Below are positions 20,576 to 28,731 of a DNA stretch of 64,000 nt, piece by piece (the stretch's first letter is position 1; each line of letters opens with the position of its first letter). The notes beneath the pieces were generated by a model. The model searched no databases. It was not told where the DNA came from and worked only from the letters and a program-made list of their open reading frames with translations. The position numbers and the translations under genes were made by a program. This DNA is from Tomitella gaofuii (GTDB taxonomy: Bacteria > Actinomycetota > Actinomycetes > Mycobacteriales > Mycobacteriaceae): contig NZ_CP059900.1 in NCBI RefSeq assembly GCF_014126825.1, forward strand, positions 2,928,954-2,992,953, read 5' to 3'.

Positions 20576-20715
20576 GCCCAGTGGCCGGACCATCACGATG
20601 TACGTGGTTATGGGCCCCGCGCGGGCCGCGCGGACCGCCCCCCAGCGGCGGCGCGGGACCCATGAGGCGACGCGGGGCGTGCCACTCCCACGTTCGCCGG
20701 GACGGACCTGGCACG

Positions 20716-21483
20716 ATGACTTCCGTGCCCATCACAATCCGGCCAGTCCCGTCACGCATCCGCATCGCATCGCACACCGGTGCGGACTCGCCCGCCCCTC
20801 CCCTCGGCCCCCGTCCACGGCTGCCGCGCCGGTCGCGGCGCACCGTGTCCGGCGTGCTTCTGCTCGCGGTACTGCTGCCGCTGCTCAGCGGCTGCCTGCG
20901 CGTCCAGGTGACGATGGGCGTGTCGAAGAGCGACAGGGTGACCGGGCACATCGTCGCGGCGACCATTCCGAAGTCCGGCGACGACCGGGGCCCGCAACTG
21001 ACGGTGCCGAAGGGCCTCGAAGACAAGATCCGCGTGCAGGACTACCGCCAGGACGGATATGTGGGCACCGAGGCCTACTTCCGCGACCTCACGTTCAGCG
21101 AAGCGCGCGATCTCGGCCGCATGATGCCGGACCACAGCAGGGACTTCGGCCTGACATTCACGCGGACGGGCGACACGGTGACCTTCGACGGCCGCGCCGA
21201 CCTGTCCAACGTGCCCGAGGGCGCCGACGTGGAGGTCAGCATCAACTTCCCGACCCGCCCGGCCACCACCGACGGCACCCGCGACTCCGACACCGGCGTC
21301 ACCTGGAAGCTGCCCACCGGCGAGCAGACCAGCATGCACGCCGTCGTCAACTACGAGGATCCGGCGTCGAAGGGACTGACGTTCTGGGTCGCCATCGTCT
21401 CCGTCGTCGCGCTGGCGGCCGCCGCCCTGGCCGGATACGTCGCGTGGCGCAGCCGGGACACCTCGCCCAAGCCCGGGCAGTGA
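20716..21483 (+). CDS. lppM: LppM-family lipoprotein
   Basis: Envelope lipoprotein of the Rv2171/LppM family, linked in M. tuberculosis to phagosome interaction. A basic segment (PRLPRRSRRT) is followed by a hydrophobic stretch and lipobox LLSGC (Cys near residue 60 from the ATG), then the LppM domain starting LRVQVTMGVSKSDRVTGHIVAA, and a C-terminal transmembrane helix ([22 protein letters not shown]). The n-region before the lipobox is long, so a downstream GTG start is possible. Tail-to-tail with metF, 19 bp apart. Confidence 0.88.
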   Translation: MTSVPITIRPVPSRIRIASHTGADSPAPPLGPRPRLPRRSRRTVSGVLLLAVLLPLLSGCLRVQVTMGVSKSDRVTGHIVAATIPKSGDDRGPQLTVPKGLEDKIRVQDYRQDGYVGTEAYFRDLTFSEARDLGRMMPDHSRDFGLTFTRTGDTVTFDGRADLSNVPEGADVEVSINFPTRPATTDGTRDSDTGVTWKLPTGEQTSMHAVVNYEDPASKGLTFWVAIVSVVALAAAALAGYVAWRSRDTSPKPGQ

Positions 21484-21502
21484 CCCGCCCTGCGGCGCGC
21501 GG

Positions 21503-22447
21503 TCAGCTCGCCGCGGGCGCCGCGACCAGCCCGAGGTTCTGCAGCACCTCGCGCGTGGCGCGCGAGAAGTTGAGCGTGATGAAGTGCAGCGCGGGGATCC
21601 CCTCCGCGATCAGCCGCTCGGCCATCCCGGTCGCGAACTCGATGCCCACCTCGCGCACGGCGGCGCGGTCCTCCTGCGGTCCCGTCCCTGCTGCCGCGGA
21701 CAGGCTCTCCTCCAGCGCGGGCGGAAGCGCGGAGCCGGACAGCTCCACCATCCGCCGCACGGAGCGCAGCGAGGTGATCGGCAGGATCTCCGGGATGATC
21801 GGCTTGGCGCCCTGCTCCGGGTCGGCCGCCGCGACGCGATCACGCAGCTGCAGGTAGTCGTCCACGTCGAAGAACACCTGGGTGATCGAATACTCCGCCC
21901 CCGCGCGCAGCTTGCGCACCAGATAGCGGGTGTCGTGTTCGAGGTCCGGCGACCGGTGGTGGCCCTCCGGGAACGATGCGACACCGAGGTGGAACCCGCC
22001 CAGCTCGCGCACCAGGTGCACCAGTTCCTCCGCGTAGTGCACCCCGTCCGGATGCGCGCACCACTCACCCAGCGGGTTGCCCGGCGGATCGCCGCGCAGC
22101 GCGAGGATGTTGCGGATGCCCTTGTCCGCGTAAGAGCCGATCATCGCGCGCAGCTCGTCGATGCTGTGGTCCACGGCGGTCAGATGCGCCACCGGCGTGA
22201 GGGTCGTGTGCTCCGCGATCTCGCCGGTGATACGCACAGTGCGGTCCCTGGTGCTCCCTCCGGCGCCGTAGGTGATCGAGGCGAACGCGGGCCTGAGCTG
22301 CTCGAAGTCCCGAACGGTCCGCCAGAGCCGCGCCTCGGCGGCCTCGTCACGCGGCGGGAAGAACTCGACCGAGAAGGGGGTCTTGCCGGAGTCGTGCGCA
22401 GCAATGCTCTCGACGACGGACGGCATGCCCGTCACCTGCAAGGCCAT
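21503..22447 (-). CDS. metF: Methylenetetrahydrofolate reductase (Rv2172c-like)
   Basis: Predicted to reduce 5,10-methylene-THF to 5-methyl-THF for methionine synthesis. 314 residues forming a TIM barrel; the family motif TPFSVEFFPPRDE contains the catalytic Glu of the FFPP segment, followed by SITYGAGGSTRDRT, LALRGDPPGNP and EYSITQVFFDVDDY. ATG at 22447. Diverges from idsA across 246 bp. Position after lppM matches M. tuberculosis Rv2171-Rv2172c. Whether it uses FAD like E. coli MetF cannot be told. Confidence 0.9.
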   Translation of the reverse strand: MALQVTGMPSVVESIAAHDSGKTPFSVEFFPPRDEAAEARLWRTVRDFEQLRPAFASITYGAGGSTRDRTVRITGEIAEHTTLTPVAHLTAVDHSIDELRAMIGSYADKGIRNILALRGDPPGNPLGEWCAHPDGVHYAEELVHLVRELGGFHLGVASFPEGHHRSPDLEHDTRYLVRKLRAGAEYSITQVFFDVDDYLQLRDRVAAADPEQGAKPIIPEILPITSLRSVRRMVELSGSALPPALEESLSAAAGTGPQEDRAAVREVGIEFATGMAERLIAEGIPALHFITLNFSRATREVLQNLGLVAAPAAS

Positions 22448-22562
22448 AAGATTCCCCCGATCGCGCCGATTCCCATTGCACGATCATAAGGTCAGTGCCG
22501 CGGAGGCGGCCACGCCCGCACCCGGCGGTGACCTGCGACACGCATCCGTGGCGCGCCCCACA

Positions 22563-22604
22563 TCGCGTCGCGACGTAGAGTTTTCCGCGTAGCGCGTATA
22601 CGCG
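22563..22604. promoter_or_regulatory. Palindromes in the metF-idsA divergent gap
   Basis: The 246-bp divergent region holds TCGCGTCGCGA (22563-22573) and a perfect 12-bp palindrome CGCGTATACGCG (22593-22604), separated by the AT-richer GAGTTTTCC. They lie about 90 bp before the idsA start, a plausible operator position for the carotenoid unit. No regulator gene is adjacent, so the binding protein is unknown. Confidence 0.35.
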
Positions 22605-22682
22605 GGGCCGCGGCCGGCCGCAGCGCCGCACCGCCCCGCTGACGCCTGGTCGCCGCAGCGCACTATCCGACGCTGCACACCT

Positions 22683-22696
22683 AGGAGGCTGCCCTG
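22683..22696 (+). promoter_or_regulatory. Ribosome-binding site pointing to a CTG start for idsA
   Basis: A perfect AGGAGG (22683-22688) sits 5 bp before an in-frame CTG (22694). No ATG, GTG or TTG lies within range. The first conventional start (GTG 22772) is 26 codons downstream and has no ribosome site. This favours CTG initiation, or a one-base sequence error turning GTG into CTG. Confidence 0.6.
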
Positions 22697-23830
22697 ACAA
22701 CCGGAGAAGACTCGCTCGGCCCCTCTGAGAAGGCGGACGCCCCCGCGGGACAAGCGGACGCCCCCGCGGCGGTGCGCGGTGCCGTCGACGCCGCGCTCCG
22801 GGACTTCTTCGCCTCGCGCAGGACCGTCGTCGCGGGCGTCGGAACCGAGTTCGCCGAGGCCGCGGACCTGCTCGAGGAGTTCGTCCTGCGCGGCGGCAAG
22901 CGCATGCGCCCGCTGTTCGCGTGGACGGGCTGGCTCTGCGCGGGCGGGCCGGCCACCGGCGATTCCGCCGACGCGATGCTCCGGGCATGCTCCGCTCTCG
23001 AGCTCGTGCAGGCGTGCGCGTTGATCCACGACGACTTCATCGACTCGTCCGATACCCGCAGGGGCCACCCCACCGTGCATGTCGACGTCGCCCGCCGGCA
23101 CCGCGAGGGCGGCTGGTCGGGCGACTCCGCGCATTTCGGCGCGGGCGTCGCGGTGCTGCTCGGCGACCTCGCACTGGCGTGGGCCGACGACATGCTGCGT
23201 GAATGCGGCCTGCCGGCCGACGCACAGGCACGGATCTCGCCGATGTGGTCCGCGATGCGCACCGAGGTCCTGGGCGGCCAGCTCCTCGATGTCGTCACCG
23301 AGTCGCGCGGCGACGAATCCTTCGACGCGGCGATGCGCGTCAACCGGTTCAAGACCGCCGCCTACACGGTGGAGCGTCCCCTGCAACTGGGCGCGAGCGC
23401 GGCCGACGCCGATCCGGCGATGCTCGACATGTTCGGCGGGCTCGGTATCGACCTCGGCATCGCCTTCCAACTGCGCGACGACCTGCTCGGCGTCTTCGGC
23501 GACCCCGCTGTCACCGGCAAGCCGTCCGGCGACGACCTGCGCGAGGGCAAGCGCACGGTGCTGCTCGCGCTCGCGCTCGCCCAGGCGGACTCGGCCGACC
23601 CCGATTCCGCCGCGCTGCTGCGCAGCAGCATCGGCACCGACCTCACCCATGCACAGGTCGCCGGCCTGCGAGAGATGATCTCGGGCCTCGGGGCAGTGGA
23701 CGAGGTGGAGCGCATGATCGCCGAGCTCACCGACCGCGCGCACGCCGCGCTGGACGCCGGCGGCGCCACCGGAGAGGGCGCGCATCTGTTGCGGTCGATG
23801 ATCACGGCGGCCGCGCACCGGCGACTGTGA
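22694..23830 (+). CDS. idsA: Polyprenyl (geranylgeranyl) diphosphate synthase IdsA/CrtE
   Basis: All-alpha isoprenyl diphosphate synthase supplying GGPP for phytoene and other isoprenoids. The first aspartate-rich motif is LIHDDFIDSSDTRRG (DDxxD); the second is FQLRDDLLGVFGDPAVTGKPSGDDLREGKRT in the DDLLG form common in actinobacterial paralogues. GGKRMRPLFAW near the N terminus is typical. I start it at the CTG behind AGGAGG, giving 378 residues with a leader containing ADAPAGQADAPAA; GTG at 22772 would give 352, the length of M. tuberculosis IdsA2. Its stop overlaps the crtI ATG (TGATG). Confidence 0.9.
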   Translation: MTTGEDSLGPSEKADAPAGQADAPAAVRGAVDAALRDFFASRRTVVAGVGTEFAEAADLLEEFVLRGGKRMRPLFAWTGWLCAGGPATGDSADAMLRACSALELVQACALIHDDFIDSSDTRRGHPTVHVDVARRHREGGWSGDSAHFGAGVAVLLGDLALAWADDMLRECGLPADAQARISPMWSAMRTEVLGGQLLDVVTESRGDESFDAAMRVNRFKTAAYTVERPLQLGASAADADPAMLDMFGGLGIDLGIAFQLRDDLLGVFGDPAVTGKPSGDDLREGKRTVLLALALAQADSADPDSAALLRSSIGTDLTHAQVAGLREMISGLGAVDEVERMIAELTDRAHAALDAGGATGEGAHLLRSMITAAAHRRL

Positions 23831-25527
23831 TGCGCACCGTCACCGGCCCGTCCTCCCGGGTCGTGATCATCGGCGCCGGGTTGTCCGGGTTGTGCGCGGC
23901 CATGCATCTACTCGGTGCGGGGCGGCAGGTCACAGTCCTCGAACGCGACGCCGAGCCCGGCGGCCGGATGGGCGTCCTCGACGGACCCGGCTACCGCGCC
24001 GACTCCGGAGCCACCGTCCTCACGATGCCGGAGCTCATCGACGATGCTCTCGCGGCCGTCGGGATGACGCGTACCGACACCTCGCCGGTGCTGCGCCTGA
24101 CGCGCCTGGCCCCCGCCTATCGGGCCAGGTTCGCCGACGGCACGGCCTTCGACGTGCACAGCGACCCCGACGAGATGACCGCGGAGATCGCCCGCGTCTT
24201 CGGCGACGCCGAGGTCGAGGGCTACCTGCGGCTACGTTCGTGGCTCGAGCGCATGTTCGCCGCCGAGTTCGACCGCTTCCTCGACGCCTCCTTCGACTCG
24301 CCCCTCGACCTCGTCGGTTCTCCGGGGGCGCTCGCGGACCTGGCCAGGGTGACGGCGCTCGGCGGTTTCGGCCGACTGGGGCCGCGCGTGGCCCGCTTCA
24401 TCCGCGACCCCCGTCTGCGGCGGGTCTTCACCTTCCAGGCGCTGTACGCGGGCCTCGCGCCCCGCAAGGCGCTGGCCGTCTACGGCGCGATCCCGCACAT
24501 GGACACCTCGCTGGGCGTGTACTTCCCCGCCGGCGGGATGCACGCGGTCACCAAGGCGCTCGCCGACGCCGTGGTCCGTGCGGGCGGGACCATCGAGTAC
24601 TGCGCACAAGCACGGTCGGTGGACATCGCCGACGGCCGCGCCCAGGCGGTGCTCACCTCCGACGGCCGCATCCACGACTGCGACGCGCTGGTGCTCACCC
24701 CCGACCTTCCGGTGGTCGACGCGCTTCTGGCCTCCGCGGGCACGCCGCGACATCACACGCTCGCCGGAGGACGGCTCCGCCGCACGCAGTGGTCGCCGTC
24801 CGCGGTGGTGCTGCACGGAACGATCCCGCGTGACACCGCACGGGCGGGAAGCGCCTGGGATCGCCCGCACCATCACACGATCGACTTCGGCGACGCATGG
24901 GACGAGACCTTCGCGCAGATCTGCGCGCGTCCCGGTCGCGGCTCGTTGATGACCGACCCCTCGCTGCTGCTCACCAGGCCGGGGCTGACCGACCCGGGGC
25001 TCGACCCGCAGTCCTCCACCGGCCCGCGGGAGTTGCTGTCGGTCCTGGCGCCGTGCCCCAATCTGCACAGCGCCCCGCTGCCGTGGGACGAGCTGGGGCC
25101 CTCCTACGCCGACGACATCCTGTCCGTCCTCGAGCAGCGCGGTTACATCGGCATCTCCGACCCGGACCGCGGCCTGCGCGTGGACCGCCTGTTCACCCCC
25201 GCCACCTGGGCCGCACAGGGCATGGGTGCGGGCAGCCCGTTCTCGGCCGCGCACACCTTCCGGCAGACCGGACCGTTCCGGCGCCCCAACCTGGTCCGCG
25301 GACTCGACAACACGGTGCTCGCCGGGTGCGGGACCACCCCCGGCGTGGGCGTGCCCACGGCGCTCATCTCCGGCCGTCTTGCCGCCGAGCGGATCACCGG
25401 CGGATGCGCTCGGCACCGGGGGCGCCCGCAGGGGGGCGTCGCAGACCGCTCGGGTACCGTTGGCCGTTCACGTCCATCCGCCCCGGCGATCGCCCCGGGG
25501 GGCACACAGGGGGCTGATCAGCGCTGA
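23830..25527 (+). CDS. crtI: Phytoene desaturase CrtI
   Basis: Membrane-associated FAD-dependent desaturase converting phytoene to lycopene. 565 residues; N-terminal dinucleotide fold VVIIGAGLSGLCAAMHLLGAG, then LERDAEPGGRMG, GATVLTMPELIDD, and the C-terminal CrtI signature AGCGTTPGVGVPTALISGRLAAERI. The last ~40 residues after that signature are a Gly/Pro-rich extension. ATG at 23830 overlaps the idsA stop; the stop overlaps the next ATG (TGATGA). Translational coupling with both neighbours is likely. Confidence 0.93.
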   Translation: MRTVTGPSSRVVIIGAGLSGLCAAMHLLGAGRQVTVLERDAEPGGRMGVLDGPGYRADSGATVLTMPELIDDALAAVGMTRTDTSPVLRLTRLAPAYRARFADGTAFDVHSDPDEMTAEIARVFGDAEVEGYLRLRSWLERMFAAEFDRFLDASFDSPLDLVGSPGALADLARVTALGGFGRLGPRVARFIRDPRLRRVFTFQALYAGLAPRKALAVYGAIPHMDTSLGVYFPAGGMHAVTKALADAVVRAGGTIEYCAQARSVDIADGRAQAVLTSDGRIHDCDALVLTPDLPVVDALLASAGTPRHHTLAGGRLRRTQWSPSAVVLHGTIPRDTARAGSAWDRPHHHTIDFGDAWDETFAQICARPGRGSLMTDPSLLLTRPGLTDPGLDPQSSTGPRELLSVLAPCPNLHSAPLPWDELGPSYADDILSVLEQRGYIGISDPDRGLRVDRLFTPATWAAQGMGAGSPFSAAHTFRQTGPFRRPNLVRGLDNTVLAGCGTTPGVGVPTALISGRLAAERITGGCARHRGRPQGGVADRSGTVGRSRPSAPAIAPGGTQGADQR

Positions 25528-27176
25528 TGAACCTGCGCCCCCTGGCATCGCCGGCATCCGGCCCCGCCGCGGACGCGGAGCGGGGCGCCCCGCCCACCCC
25601 CGCGGGCCGTGTGCGCCAGGCGGTCGCCTTCGTCCTCCACGGCCCCGGCCGCATGGCCTGGCCGGGCTTCCTCGGCGTCGTACTGATGGTGTTCGGCGGA
25701 TTCGGCTCGGGCGCGCTGCGCCGGCAGGACCCGCTGCTCGACACGGTCTTCCTGTCCTGGCTGCGCTACGGGCACGGGAAGATCCTCTCCGGCGCACTCG
25801 TCTACGTCGGGCTCGTGCTCATGTTCTACTCCTGGGTACGCATCGGCCGTGCGGTACGCGCCGGCGGGTTCACCCCCGCCCAGCTCGGCGGCCTCGCGGT
25901 GGCGTGGGCGGTGCCGATGCTGTTCTCCGTGCCCCTGTTCAGCCGCGACGCGTATTCCTACCTCGCGCAGGGGGCTCTGCTCCGCGACGGCTTCGACCCG
26001 TACGCCGTGGGCCCCGCCGTCAATCCAGGGCCGCTGCTGGACAACGTCAGCACGGTGTGGACGACGACCACCGCGCCGTACGGCCCCGCGTTCATCCTCA
26101 TCGCCCGCGGGGTCACGATGATCACCGGCGACAACGTGGTCACCGGCACCATGGCGCTGCGACTGGTGATGCTGCCCGGACTCGCGCTGCTGTTGTGGGC
26201 GATCCCCCGGATGGCGCGCAACCTGGGCGGGTCTCCCGCCATCGCCATGTGGGTGGCGGTCCTCAACCCGCTGGTGCTCGTGCACCTCATCGGCGGCGTG
26301 CACAACGAACTGCTCATGGTCGCGCTGCTCACCGCCGGAATCGTCGCGGTGCTCGAGCGTAAACACCTGCTGGGCATCGCCGTGATCTCGCTGGCAGTCA
26401 CGGTGAAGGCCACAGCCGGCGCCGCGCTGCCGTTCATGGTGTGGATCTGGATGCGCCACCGGCGCGACGACGACCGCGCACGCGGCACCGTGTCGCCACA
26501 CTGGTTCCGCGAGTTCGTGCGCACGGCCGTGCCGTCGGTGCTGGTCTTCGCAGCCGTGTTCGCAACGGCCACGGTCGCCGCGGGCATCGGCGTGGGCTGG
26601 ATGACGGCACTGTCCGGGGCCAACAAGATCATCAACTGGCTTTCCCTGCCCACCGCGACCGCACAGCTCTACACCGTCGCCACATCCTGGTTCACGGGGG
26701 TCGGGCTCGCCCCGGCGCTGGAGATCGCCCGGCTCATCGGCGAGGCGGCCCTCGTGGTGATCGTCGTGCTGATCGTCGCCCGCTTCCGCCACTCCGTCCA
26801 CGAGGCCATGCACGGCGTCCTGTATTCGATGGTCGCCGTCGTCGTGCTCTCCCCCGCCACCCTGCCCTGGTACTACACGTGGCCGCTCGCGGTGGCGTCC
26901 GGACTTGTGGTCTCCGGCCGTGCGATGTCGGCGGTGGCCGCGTTCAGCGTGTTCACGATGATCATCTTCCGGCCCGACGGCTCCATCGGGATGTATCAGT
27001 GGTACCACGTGCTCCTCGCCGCCGGCTGCGCCGCCGTCGCGGCCGTCGCCCTGCACCGCGAGGATCCGCTCCGGCTGCGCAGGTTCCTGAAGGGCGACGG
27101 CGGAGCGCCGGACACCCCGGCCCGTCCGCGCGCAGCCGTCGCGCCGCGTGCCGCCGCCGGCGACGGGGATGGCTGA
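25527..27176 (+). CDS. mptA: Alpha-(1->6)-mannopyranosyltransferase MptA (GT-C)
   Basis: Polytopic GT-C (GT87-like) polyprenylphosphate-mannose-dependent transferase that elongates the alpha-1,6-mannan backbone of lipomannan/lipoarabinomannan. 549 residues with about 12-13 hydrophobic helices; the first extracytoplasmic loop carries the acidic motif SRDAYSYLAQGALLRDGFDPYAVGP expected of this class, followed by TTTTAPYGPAFI and VLNPLVLVHLIGGVHNELLMVALL. ATG at 25527 overlaps the crtI stop. In M. tuberculosis mptA (Rv2174) follows idsA2 directly; here crtI and crtB flank it. Confidence 0.88.
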   Translation: MNLRPLASPASGPAADAERGAPPTPAGRVRQAVAFVLHGPGRMAWPGFLGVVLMVFGGFGSGALRRQDPLLDTVFLSWLRYGHGKILSGALVYVGLVLMFYSWVRIGRAVRAGGFTPAQLGGLAVAWAVPMLFSVPLFSRDAYSYLAQGALLRDGFDPYAVGPAVNPGPLLDNVSTVWTTTTAPYGPAFILIARGVTMITGDNVVTGTMALRLVMLPGLALLLWAIPRMARNLGGSPAIAMWVAVLNPLVLVHLIGGVHNELLMVALLTAGIVAVLERKHLLGIAVISLAVTVKATAGAALPFMVWIWMRHRRDDDRARGTVSPHWFREFVRTAVPSVLVFAAVFATATVAAGIGVGWMTALSGANKIINWLSLPTATAQLYTVATSWFTGVGLAPALEIARLIGEAALVVIVVLIVARFRHSVHEAMHGVLYSMVAVVVLSPATLPWYYTWPLAVASGLVVSGRAMSAVAAFSVFTMIIFRPDGSIGMYQWYHVLLAAGCAAVAAVALHREDPLRLRRFLKGDGGAPDTPARPRAAVAPRAAAGDGDG

Positions 27177-27179
27177 GCC

Positions 27180-28263
27180 GTGCTCCACGAACCCGTGCAC
27201 CACCCCCGGCGGGGCCCGGTGCCCGCCACCGAAGCGCCCACGTTGCGCGACTCGTACACGCATTGCGGGCGGATCGCGGCCGCACACGGCAAGAGCTACC
27301 ACTTGGCCGCGCGCATGCTGCCCCGGCGGCGGCGGCCGGCGGTGAGCGCGCTGTACGCGTTCGCCCGGAGCGTCGACGACCTGGTGGATCTGCCGCCTGC
27401 CGGCGTCTCGCCCGGGGAGCTGTCCCGCCGGCTCCAGGACATCGACGCTGCCGTCGCCGATGCTCTCGCCCATGACACGGACGGCCGGATCCCGCATATG
27501 GACCGCCGGGTCTCCTCGGCCTTCCTCGACACCGCACGCGGGTACCGCCTGGACCCGGCCCTGTTCTCCGCGTTCCCTCGACTCGATGCGGATGGACATC
27601 CCCGGTACCGCCGAGCACGTCGCCCACTACCCCACGATGGCGACACTGGACAAGTACATGCACGGCTCCGCGGCGGTGATCGGATTGCAGATGCTTCCGG
27701 TGCTCGGCGCCGGGGAGGCCGCCGCCGAGCCCGCGGCAGCGCTGCTCGGCGTCGCGTTCCAGATGACGAACTTCCTGCGCGACGTCGGCGAGGACCTCGA
27801 CCGGGGCAGGATCTATCTGCCGCTCGACGGGCTGGCGGAGTTCGGGGTGGACGCGGAGCGCCTCCGCGCGGCACGCAGGTCAGGCCGCCCCGACGCCGCG
27901 GTGCGCGCCGCGCTGGCCCATTTCGCCGAGCGCGCACACGAGCACTATCGGAGGGCGGAACCGGGTGCTGCGATGCTGGCGCCCCGCCAACGGATGTGCG
28001 TCCGCGCCGCCACGGCGGTGTATTCGGAGATCCTCACCGCCATCGAGCGCAGCGGCTTCCGGGTGTTCGACAGGAGGACCGTCGTGCCCCCGGCCCGCCG
28101 GTTCCTGCTGGCGGCGAGTGCGGCCTGCCGGCCGCACCGCGGGGCGGGTGGCGTCGGCGCGCCGGTCAGAACGCCATCGCCTGCGCCCGCCTCACCACCT
28201 CACGTGCGTGATCTCCCCGCAGCACGTCGGCGGGGCGACCGGGCAGCGACGGGTCGTCGGTGA
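27180..28263 (+). pseudogene. crtB: Phytoene synthase CrtB, frame broken near 27576
   Basis: Prenyl-transferase condensing two GGPP to phytoene. From the GTG at 27180 the frame encodes LRDSYTHCGRIAAAHGKSYHLAARMLP and the first aspartate motif FARSVDDLVDLP, reaching DPALFSAF. It then breaks at CCC 27575-27577, where CC is expected. The next frame gives LDSMRMDIPGTAEHVAHYPTMATLDKYMHGSAAVIGLQMLPVLG and the second motif TNFLRDVGEDLDRGRIYLP. Both active-site motifs are intact, so a single extra C, possibly a sequencing error, is the only visible damage. The 3' end overlaps the convergent Rv2175c-like gene by ~98 bp. Confidence 0.82.
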
Positions 28264-28543
28264 ACAACCAGCGCAGGATCTCGCCATCCGCGTAGCCGCC
28301 GTCGCGGAGCAGTGCGATCGTCCCCGGAAGCGACCGGACGACCTTTCCCGCCTGCCCGTCGTCCGTCAGGAACTGGGCGGGCACGCCGACGACACCGTCA
28401 CGACGGATCGCGATGAACTCGTGCCGACGCAGCAGTTCGTGGGTGTGCGTGACGGGAACCGACAGCATTTTGGCCACATCCGGCAGCTGCAGCAGCTCGA
28501 CGGACTCGTCCAGTATGTCTTCGCAGACGGGGAAGGTGCTCAC
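28166..28543 (-). CDS. Rv2175c-like winged-helix DNA-binding protein
   Basis: Small cytoplasmic DNA-binding protein; in M. tuberculosis Rv2175c is a substrate of PknL, whose phosphorylation abolishes DNA binding. About 125 residues from GTG 28543: a helix-turn-helix region LQLPDVAKMLSVPVTHTHELLRRHEFIAIRR, then SLPGTIALLRDGGYADGEILRWLFTDDPSLPG and the conserved end HAREVVRRAQAMAF. An upstream GTG at 28573 is possible. It diverges from pknL, with 24-bp repeats between them. Overlaps the crtB 3' end. Confidence 0.86.
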   Translation of the reverse strand: MSTFPVCEDILDESVELLQLPDVAKMLSVPVTHTHELLRRHEFIAIRRDGVVGVPAQFLTDDGQAGKVVRSLPGTIALLRDGGYADGEILRWLFTDDPSLPGRPADVLRGDHAREVVRRAQAMAF

Positions 28544-28612
28544 GCCACCACGGTAGCGGCACCGTCCGGACACCGGTTGCGCCCGCCCCCGGAGCCGACG
28601 GCCCCGGACCGT

Positions 28613-28697
28613 GGAGCTGACAACCCTCCGTGCCGTGGAGCTGATAACCCTCCCTGCGGCGGAGCTGATAACCCTCCCTGCGGCGGAGCCGATAATA
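28613..28697 (+). repeat. 24-bp direct repeats in the pknL upstream region
   Basis: Tandem copies start at 28613, 28637 and 28661, and a 13-base partial copy starts at 28685. Copies 2 and 3 are identical (GGAGCTGATAACCCTCCCTG then CGGC); copy 1 differs at four positions. The partial copy becomes GGAGCCGATAATATGG and supplies the likely -10 of pknL. Each full copy carries GATAAC or GACAAC at the equivalent place. Regular period and location between a DNA-binding protein gene and its kinase gene suggest operators. Confidence 0.8.
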
Positions 28698-28723
28698 TGG
28701 TTGGCCGGTCCGGAACCAGGAGG
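28691..28723 (+). promoter_or_regulatory. Putative pknL -10 element and ribosome-binding site
   Basis: GATAATAT (28691-28698) is the only AT-rich hexamer near pknL and fits a -10. AGGAGG (28718-28723) is a perfect ribosome site 8 bp before a TTG codon at 28732, which decides the pknL start. No good -35 is seen, and the expected position falls inside the 24-bp repeats. Confidence 0.5.
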
Positions 28724-28731
28724 TGCACTAC

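Noticed and set aside
28613-28697. 24-bp repeats as a CRISPR array
   Set aside because: Copies are directly adjacent with no spacers, and no cas genes are nearby.
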